Shown here: in pieces, positions 58,177 to 64,000 of the stretch | Position numbering within the stretch: position 1 is the first letter of the stretch | How the letters are laid out: every line of letters begins with the position of its first letter | Source: an uncultured Oleispira sp. | GTDB lineage: Bacteria; Pseudomonadota; Gammaproteobacteria; Pseudomonadales; Oceanobacteraceae | Assembly (NCBI GenBank): GCA_913061415.1 | Contig: CAJXUD010000011.1 | Span: 1-64,000, forward strand | Length of the DNA stretch: 64,000 nt | Direction: 5' to 3' | The notes under the pieces: generated by a model | The model's database searches: none | Told to the model about the DNA's origin: nothing | Seen by the model: only the letters and a program-made list of their open reading frames with translations | Program-made: the position numbers and the translations under genes

Positions 58177-60339
58177 TTATTCAACAATGCGAATAGGCTC
58201 GGCCGGAGTCGCTTTTTGTTTAGCGCGTTTAAGTTTTTTCTGCTTAAGAACGAGTGGTGGGCACTTGTTCTTATTTTGATAAGTCACTTGGCAATCCAAG
58301 CAGTGGTGGCATTCGCGTAAATTGATCTCACCATTGGGTTCGATAGCACCAATCTCACATTCAACAGCGCACAGCTGGCAAGGATCTCCACACTCTTTAC
58401 GACGCTTCAACCAGTCAAATAAGCGAACACCTGAAGGGACTGCGATGGCAGCACCGAGTGGACAAATATAACGGCAATACACTTTGCGACTGAATACAGA
58501 CATTAAAATCAAGGCGCTTGCGTATAAGATGAAAGGCCAATCGCGATCAAAGTTTAAGAGGAAAACAGTTTTAAATGGCTCAACTTCTGCGTACACCTCT
58601 GCCGTTTGCAAAGATTCTAAAGACAAGCCGAATAGAGCAAAAAGGATTAAGTATTTTATGGCCCATAAGCGTTCGTGGATTGCAAAAGGCACAACGTATT
58701 GAGGGATTTTTAATTTAACCGCAAGCTCACCAACCAATTCCTGTAATGCTCCAAAAGGGCATAACCAGCCGCAGAAGATACCGCGTCCCCACAACAGAAT
58801 GGTGACTGCGATGAACATCCAAAGGCAGAAGATGATAGGGTCTAGTAAAAAGGTTTCCCAGTGAAAGTCTGTCATTAAGGCTTTCATAAAGGTCAATACG
58901 TTTACTACGGACACTTGGCCAAGAGAATACCAACCAACAAACAGTACGGTATAAATTAAGAAAGCACGGCGGAAGGTATGTAGAAAGCGAGGGAACTTAA
59001 CCAGCCAGTCTTGCAAGAAAATAACGATGATGATCAAAATCATACTAATGATTAAAATGGTCACAGGAACTTGCTTTGCAATCCAAACCTGCTGCCACAT
59101 AGGTAGGTCTGTAATGTCTTGCTTGGCTTCAACAAAAGGACGATCAAGATAATTTTCTAATGGTAGGTAGTGTGTTTTAAAGCTGCTAAAAATACTGTCT
59201 AGAGGCCCTGTTTGGCGACGTACTAATAATTCAATTTCCCACTCAGCACCTGGATTAAATTTGTGATGATCTCGAATAATAAAAATCGACATTTCTTCAA
59301 AACGAGGAGCGCCATCGGCATAAATATCATTAACACGATATTGATCCAAATCGCGGAAGCTAAAAACATTATCGCCTTGATGAATCTGGATACGATCGAA
59401 AATACCCCCGCGTACATAGCCAGAGCCTTTAAAAGAGAAACCATTGCTCATTAACGCTAAGGCATGCTCACCTTCTTTTAATTGGTCTTGTAGCCATTCG
59501 TATTCGCTATCACCCAGTAAATTACGGCCAATCGTTGGGATATTTAATTGGGTGTAATAAAGGTCGATGAAAGAGGCATCACCTTCTTCTTTTGAAAGAG
59601 GTGTATCGAGTTCACCATCGGTGCCTGCAAAGGAGTCTTCAACTTGGCTATTTTTAAGCAGCATACGACGAATAGAGCCATCGCCGGTTAGTTGAGTCCA
59701 ATTGGATGGCTGGTAAACGTCTTGTTTAATGTTCGCAATCGGGAGTACGTCTTCTTCTAAAACTTCGATAATGCCTAGGTGTTTTGCGACTTCTTTGGCA
59801 GAACGCATAATGCCTAGGTTCACCACCATAACGGTTACGGTTGCGCCGGATAGTCCATCAATGTGAATGCTGTTGTTTTCACCCTGACCACCGATTTTTA
59901 CTAGATCAGTTGACATGAAACCGGAGTATTGATCAGTAAACGTATGGAGTTTGTGTTCTGGAATACCAATAAGCAAGATAGGTTCGTGATGTTCTAATAC
60001 ATGTACGGATACGATTTTTCCTTCGGTATCCATAAGTACTAAGCTATTTACTGGCTCGCCTGAGTAGGCAGGAATTAATGCAATATCGTCAGTTTCAAAA
60101 GCATAACCCAGTACCTCGTCTTCTTTTTTGATCGTCCAGAAAGCAAGATCGCCTTCTTCTAGAACTTCAGATTTAGTACCGATAGACGTTGCATCAGGGA
60201 AAGCCGCTTCAATAAAGGGCTCTGCTGGTTTTACAGGGCTAACGTTTAGGCCAGCAGAGAATGCAGCACTAGACACTAAAAGCATTAGTGTAAGAAAAAC
60301 ACATTTAATGTTTAAAAAATGATGGGCTAGTGATTTCAC
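58177..60339 (-). CDS. nosR: NosR regulatory and electron-transfer flavoprotein
   Basis: 720 residues. Signal/anchor at 1-29, a periplasmic FMN-binding domain with the flavinylation motif SGATVTVM, membrane helices in the second half, cysteine motifs for membrane 4Fe-4S regions (CGWLCPFGALQE, CRYICPLGA) and a C-terminal polyferredoxin (CQLCAVECEIGA, CHHCLDCQ). It supports N2O respiration and nos expression. Two FNR/DNR boxes lie upstream. Confidence 0.97.
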   Translation of the reverse strand: MKSLAHHFLNIKCVFLTLMLLVSSAAFSAGLNVSPVKPAEPFIEAAFPDATSIGTKSEVLEEGDLAFWTIKKEDEVLGYAFETDDIALIPAYSGEPVNSLVLMDTEGKIVSVHVLEHHEPILLIGIPEHKLHTFTDQYSGFMSTDLVKIGGQGENNSIHIDGLSGATVTVMVVNLGIMRSAKEVAKHLGIIEVLEEDVLPIANIKQDVYQPSNWTQLTGDGSIRRMLLKNSQVEDSFAGTDGELDTPLSKEEGDASFIDLYYTQLNIPTIGRNLLGDSEYEWLQDQLKEGEHALALMSNGFSFKGSGYVRGGIFDRIQIHQGDNVFSFRDLDQYRVNDIYADGAPRFEEMSIFIIRDHHKFNPGAEWEIELLVRRQTGPLDSIFSSFKTHYLPLENYLDRPFVEAKQDITDLPMWQQVWIAKQVPVTILIISMILIIIVIFLQDWLVKFPRFLHTFRRAFLIYTVLFVGWYSLGQVSVVNVLTFMKALMTDFHWETFLLDPIIFCLWMFIAVTILLWGRGIFCGWLCPFGALQELVGELAVKLKIPQYVVPFAIHERLWAIKYLILFALFGLSLESLQTAEVYAEVEPFKTVFLLNFDRDWPFILYASALILMSVFSRKVYCRYICPLGAAIAVPSGVRLFDWLKRRKECGDPCQLCAVECEIGAIEPNGEINLRECHHCLDCQVTYQNKNKCPPLVLKQKKLKRAKQKATPAEPIRIVE

Positions 60340-60393
60340 TTTTAGACCTTACTTGCAGTGTTTTGAATATGACCACAAGTACTATCTACCTAG

Positions 60394-60410
60394 TGCGACA
60401 ATTTGTCACA
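60394..60410. promoter_or_regulatory. 17-bp near-palindrome upstream of nosR
   Basis: TGCGACAATTTGTCACA is a palindrome around a single centre base with one mismatch per arm. It lies 55-71 bases upstream of the nosR ATG, between it and the nearer FNR box. Role unknown; possibly a second operator. Confidence 0.4.
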
Positions 60411-60428
60411 TGCCGTTGGTTGGGTTTG

Positions 60429-60442
60429 TTGACCTGTATCAA
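60429..60442 (-). promoter_or_regulatory. FNR/DNR-type box 1 upstream of nosR
   Basis: TTGACCTGTATCAA fits TTGAY-N4-ATCAA. It is centred about 96 bases before the nosR ATG. Expected to bind FNR/Anr or Dnr (O2- or NO-sensing). Confidence 0.7.
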
Positions 60443-60461
60443 AATAACCAAGTAAGTTATT

Positions 60462-60493
60462 TCAAACTTATTTTTCTAAAAAAATAAGTTTGA
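60462..60493. repeat. 14-bp perfect inverted repeat upstream of nosR
   Basis: TCAAACTTATTTTT-CTAA-AAAAATAAGTTTGA. It is AT-rich and shares its last four bases with FNR box 2. Likely terminator for the acyltransferase operon, which transcribes toward nosR. Confidence 0.75.
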
Positions 60494-60503
60494 TTTAGAT
60501 CAA
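60490..60503 (-). promoter_or_regulatory. FNR/DNR-type box 2 upstream of nosR
   Basis: TTGATTTAGATCAA is a perfect match to TTGAT-N4-ATCAA. It is centred about 157 bases before the nosR ATG and is 61 bp from box 1 centre to centre. Confidence 0.75.
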
Positions 60504-60534
60504 TTTTAGCTCGGTGTTTTTCTATAAAACTCCA

Positions 60535-61851
60535 TTAACTTGTGACTGTCTGTTTTTGTCTCATTATTATTTCTGAATCATTTTTTACAACAGATTGAGT
60601 GGCAAGTTGAGAGACTTTTTTCTCGCTCTCCAAAATGTTATGAATGACAAAATCCATTAAATCTTCAACTCGGCCACCATCAAGTTCAATTGGCGCTCGC
60701 ATAATAATTTCAATACCTTCGGGGTGTCCTGCAAGGGTAATAAAGAGTGCTGTGGTATCAAACTCAGGCGGAATAAAATAACATTTACTCGTTTCAAACC
60801 CCGGACCGCTTAGCATTTCAATGTTTAATAGTCCCAAATTTGAGATAACACCGCTGGTTCGAAATTGTCCATTTTTGCGACGTTTATCAACCAGTCGACT
60901 GTTACTATTGAAAATCGTTTTTTGTGGAACCCAGTTTAATAGGTGAAAAGGAAAAAAGCGGAAGAAGCGAGGAATGTCGGCTTCTCTTTTATCGGCTAGC
61001 TGCGCTTTAATATCTTGGCTCCACTGCGCTGCATCGGTATCACGGTTAACATTTACCACAATACCACCGGTTAAATTACCTGTAGAGTTGAGCCCTTCTT
61101 GATGAGGTCTCATATCTACAGGAATCTGAAAGCGTACGGTATCTTCACCGTGTAAACGGCTGAAGCGAGCGGTTTCTAGCGCAACTTTTGCTAATACACC
61201 TTTATGCTTTCCCACGAGCGTTCGACGAACCCAGCGAGACGTCATCAGCTTCTGCTCTTCGGTTATTTTTGATGGCTGACCAGTAGGCGCTGCGACATCA
61301 TTGCCAAGATCGGAGGCCATTGTATGATTGTTCACTGATTTGGCCAGTTCCATATCGGTAATGCTGCTGTTCTCGCCAATGGCTTTCTCGCCACGTAAGC
61401 AACGAAATACATCGTTGGCAAAATGAAGTGTGCCGCGGCCATCCATTGCGCCATGATGCGTTCTGAATAGGACAAATGACTTATTCAGGTTTTTATTGAT
61501 GACAACCAGTACTTCACTGCTAGGGCCGGTGCGTACGTTAAGAGGGGCGACTAAAAAATCGGCATCGTCATTACTTAGGCCATCCCAGTTGCTTTCGATA
61601 ACACGTAGCGGCGTGCTGTATTCACTATCAACCCAACGGCTAAAACCAAGATGGCCTTTTAATATCACACGGCTGCCTGGATTAGCGTATGAGGCTTTTG
61701 TGATTGCGCGGCGAAAGGCGTCGACATCGATATCGGCATTGCCTTCGACGACCATCTGGTTCATGCAGGGAGTGAAAAGCTGGCCATTTTTCACGTTATC
61801 ACAGCTTACGTAGTAGCGTTCGATTGTCGAAAGTGGGCGTTGATAAGTCAT
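60535..61851 (-). CDS. Condensation/WS-DGAT-like acyltransferase
   Basis: 438 residues. The catalytic HHxxxDG motif HHGAMDG is at residues 132-138, as in condensation domains, PapA acyltransferases, WS/DGAT and alcohol acetyltransferases. The rest is distant from known groups by eye, and no adenylation or carrier domain is attached. Its ATG overlaps the stop of the upstream RND permease gene by 4 bases, so the two probably act together. It could acylate a lipid, alcohol or amine that the permease exports (inference). The substrate is not known. Confidence 0.8.
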   Translation of the reverse strand: MTYQRPLSTIERYYVSCDNVKNGQLFTPCMNQMVVEGNADIDVDAFRRAITKASYANPGSRVILKGHLGFSRWVDSEYSTPLRVIESNWDGLSNDDADFLVAPLNVRTGPSSEVLVVINKNLNKSFVLFRTHHGAMDGRGTLHFANDVFRCLRGEKAIGENSSITDMELAKSVNNHTMASDLGNDVAAPTGQPSKITEEQKLMTSRWVRRTLVGKHKGVLAKVALETARFSRLHGEDTVRFQIPVDMRPHQEGLNSTGNLTGGIVVNVNRDTDAAQWSQDIKAQLADKREADIPRFFRFFPFHLLNWVPQKTIFNSNSRLVDKRRKNGQFRTSGVISNLGLLNIEMLSGPGFETSKCYFIPPEFDTTALFITLAGHPEGIEIIMRAPIELDGGRVEDLMDFVIHNILESEKKVSQLATQSVVKNDSEIIMRQKQTVTS

Positions 61852-64000
61852 ACAGAAAATCCTTCTTTATTATTTTTTGCGTCTTGCCAGCCAGCTTCCC
61901 AGCTTGAAGAAAGAACATCATCTTGGTAGGGGCTTGTTTTATTTTTCTTATTGCTGCCTTGCTGAAATCCTTGCTGATAAGCCAGTTCAACAGAGTCTGT
62001 GATGATTTTTTTACGACGAATTTTATTAGAAAGATTGGTTAAGCTAATTAACCACTGGTCTAACAATAAATAACTTGCAGGAACCAGTAGCAGGCTAATA
62101 AACGTCGCAAACAAAACACCAAAAGCGAGAGATACTGCCATAGGAATTAAAAACTGAGCTTGGATGCTGGTTTCTAAAATCAGTGGCGTGAGGCCGACAA
62201 AGGTTGTTAGAGAGGTTAAAAGAATTGGGCGGAAACGTTTTTTACCGGCATCGCAGACTGCGACAAAGACTGCGTGGCCTTCTTCTCGTTGCTGGTTGAT
62301 GTAGTTCATTAATACGAGATTATCGTTCACCACAACGCCGCTGACCGCCACCATGCCGACAAACGACCAAAGGGTGAGCTCTAAATCCAATAGGAGGTGG
62401 CCGACCAGTGAGCCAAGCAATCCGAAGGGAATCGCAAAGAGTACTAATAAAGGCTGGCTGTAAGAGGCAAAGAGTACGGCCATCATCAAGTACATCGCTA
62501 AAATAGCGATAAGGTAACCCTTACTTAAAATGCTCAAGAAAGACGCGATGCTCTTTTGCTGTCCTGCGGTGCTCCAACGAATGCCTGGATGGTCATTAAC
62601 GATTTGATCAAGCTTGTGCTCCTTTAGCGCGCTTTTGATTTGAGAAACAGAATTCTTCTGGCTGTTAATATATGCACTGACCGAGACAATGCGCTGTTGG
62701 TCGTAACGTTTAATGTGATTACGCGCAGGCTGATATTCAATATTGGCAATGGTCGATAAACTCACATACTGATTATTCGGCAGCTTAATCGGAAGGTTTT
62801 CTAAGTACCACATTGAAGAGCGTTCATCTTCTGGCAAGCCTAGCCACACATTAACCTCATCGTCTTGGGTCTGAATGTTTTGAACGTCAGCCCCTTGATA
62901 GGCACTATGCACTTGCGAGAGTACCTGCTGTAAAGAAAGATCCAAGGCAATGGCGTTATCTTTTAATTGGATATTGGCTTGTTGCTTGGCACTGCTAATC
63001 GAGTCACTAATATCATAACTGCCCTCAAACTCTGCTAGCACTTCTTTTAACTGATCGGCAGCGCTGGTGAGTTGAGCGAGATCGTAGCCTGAAAATTCAA
63101 TATTAATATCGGGTTTAGCCGGGTTCAAACTTGCACTGAATTGTATATCTTCAATATCGGCAATCGTGCCCGTCAGTTCACGCCAGCGACGTACCAGTTC
63201 TTGGCCACTATATTGGCGCGCATTACCTGTTGATAACTCCAACGTGACTTGGGCGGTATGATCGAGATCTTTATTCAGATCTTGGTTGGATATTTTATTC
63301 TTAGGCCCAATCACTGAATAGATATGTAAAATAGTTGGCTGTGATTCTTGCTGAGTTTCATGTTTAAGTTGATTAGCCGCGGTAATGAGTTGATCAATCG
63401 CTACTTTCGTTTTGTGTCTAGGCGAACCTTCCGGAAAACTCACGTTGGCAATCACAACATCAGCCTCGATGGCCGAAAATAGCGCGATTCGCATCCAACC
63501 GGTCGAGACTACAACCATAAAAATAATAAATATTAAACTAAAGCAGATGACAACTAAGCCTTTGTTATGCAGTGACCGAACGAGCATTGGCTGATAGATC
63601 GTATTAATAAAATAATCGAGAGCATAACTAAATGCTTTTTGGATTTTTGTTAATGGGTTAGGGTTTTTGGTGCTGTCGTTATTAGATTGTTCTGCTTTAG
63701 AGTTTTCTGATTTAGTGCCAGACAAGTGAGCAGGCAAAATATAAATCGATTCTAATAAAGAAAATATCAAGGTTAAAATAACCACGATAGGAATTGCCTG
63801 CATTAATTTACCCTCAGGCCCGGGTAAGAATAACAGCGGTAAAAAAGCAACTATGCTGGTAGCGATCGCGAAAAATATCGGTTTGTAGACTTGGTATGTA
63901 CCTTCTAATGCACCAGCGCGGCCGTAGTTACCCAATTGGTTTTGCTGGTGCACGGATTCCCCTACGACAACGGCATCATCGACAACGATGCCTAAGACAA
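61848..64000 (-). CDS. RND-family permease with RMF-like tail (5' end outside window)
   Basis: Partial: the track begins at GTG 63953, but the frame is open to the window end with GIVVDDAVVVGESV, the TM4 proton-relay motif of AcrB-type RND proteins, so this is an internal codon. About 716 residues visible. The second half has TM7-TM12 with AVSGVVVNDNLVLMNY. The last 48 residues form a soluble tail similar to ribosome modulation factor. It resembles HAE1 pumps more than MmpL. It overlaps the acyltransferase gene by 4 bases. Confidence 0.9.
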   Translation of the reverse strand, partial: VLGIVVDDAVVVGESVHQQNQLGNYGRAGALEGTYQVYKPIFFAIATSIVAFLPLLFLPGPEGKLMQAIPIVVILTLIFSLLESIYILPAHLSGTKSENSKAEQSNNDSTKNPNPLTKIQKAFSYALDYFINTIYQPMLVRSLHNKGLVVICFSLIFIIFMVVVSTGWMRIALFSAIEADVVIANVSFPEGSPRHKTKVAIDQLITAANQLKHETQQESQPTILHIYSVIGPKNKISNQDLNKDLDHTAQVTLELSTGNARQYSGQELVRRWRELTGTIADIEDIQFSASLNPAKPDINIEFSGYDLAQLTSAADQLKEVLAEFEGSYDISDSISSAKQQANIQLKDNAIALDLSLQQVLSQVHSAYQGADVQNIQTQDDEVNVWLGLPEDERSSMWYLENLPIKLPNNQYVSLSTIANIEYQPARNHIKRYDQQRIVSVSAYINSQKNSVSQIKSALKEHKLDQIVNDHPGIRWSTAGQQKSIASFLSILSKGYLIAILAMYLMMAVLFASYSQPLLVLFAIPFGLLGSLVGHLLLDLELTLWSFVGMVAVSGVVVNDNLVLMNYINQQREEGHAVFVAVCDAGKKRFRPILLTSLTTFVGLTPLILETSIQAQFLIPMAVSLAFGVLFATFISLLLVPASYLLLDQWLISLTNLSNKIRRKKIITDSVELAYQQGFQQGSNKKNKTSPYQDDVLSSSWEAGWQDAKNNKEGFSV
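61851..61994 (-). other. RMF/CrpP-like C-terminal tail of the RND permease
   Basis: The tail reads SVELAYQQGFQQGSNKK, then SPYQ, then SSWEAGWQDAKN. E. coli RMF has RAHQRGYQAG, CPYQ and QWLGGWREA. Gly and Trp spacing agree: PYQ-x7-W-x2-GW-x2-A in both, with one residue less between G and P here. The similarity was judged by eye from memory of RMF. Confidence 0.65.

Noticed and set aside
63953-63953. GTG at 63953 as start of the RND permease
   Set aside because: The frame continues to the window end with the conserved GIVVDDAVVVGES motif, so the codon is internal.

Overview
The window looks like the chromosome of a marine-type gammaproteobacterium, probably of the Oceanospirillales (Oleispira, Bermanella or Thalassolituus-like). 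This is inferred from the gammaproteobacterial S10-spc-alpha order with secY-rpmJ before rpsM, the YajR-like transporter joined to ssb, the moderate AT-rich composition, and a clade I type nos cluster with a Tat-signal NosZ. The species cannot be fixed without a database search. No tRNA, rRNA, CRISPR array, insertion sequence or prophage was seen.

Layout. 1-54: last codons of tuf. 303-13991: S10, spc and alpha ribosomal protein operons (rpsJ to rplQ with secY, rpmJ and rpoA), all on +, ending in a strong terminator. 14136-21059: alpha/beta hydrolase, then uvrA and a LuxR-type regulator on -, then a YajR-like MFS transporter coupled to ssb on +. 21349-25618: a signalling trio (receiver-GGDEF-EAL protein, CHASE-PAS histidine kinase, Rcp1-like receiver). 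25817-28494: B12 trio (corrinoid adenosyltransferase, CobB, Ni/Co permease). 28590-36190 (-): old yellow enzyme, then an RND efflux operon encoding its own OmpR-type two-component system. 36412-38086: YkgJ-type protein, GNAT, spermidine synthase-like protein. 38089-42060 (-): 7TM-type histidine kinase, NtrC-family regulator and rhomboid protease. 42305-44930: cyanide-insensitive type bd oxidase with a 42-residue third subunit missed by the ORF track. 44979-46790: 7TMR-DISM diguanylate cyclase. 46939-51375: RmlD-like protein, then moeA-mobA-moaC-moaD and a CPBP protease. 51416-52192: periplasmic binding protein. 52342-60339 (-): nosRZDFYL. 60535-64000 (-): condensation/WS-DGAT-like acyltransferase and an RND permease cut by the window end.

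How the parts fit. Respiratory flexibility is a theme: nos for nitrous oxide reduction under two FNR/DNR-type boxes, a bd-type oxidase behind a good sigma-54 promoter next to an NtrC-type two-component pair, and molybdenum cofactor genes. The most unusual observation is the RND permease at the right edge. Its C-terminal tail closely resembles ribosome modulation factor (A-x-Q-x-G-[FY]-Q-x-G ... PYQ-x7-W-x2-GW-x2-A), and its gene overlaps by 4 bases an HHxxxDG acyltransferase gene. This pairing recalls mycobacterial PapA/MmpL lipid assembly and export pairs.
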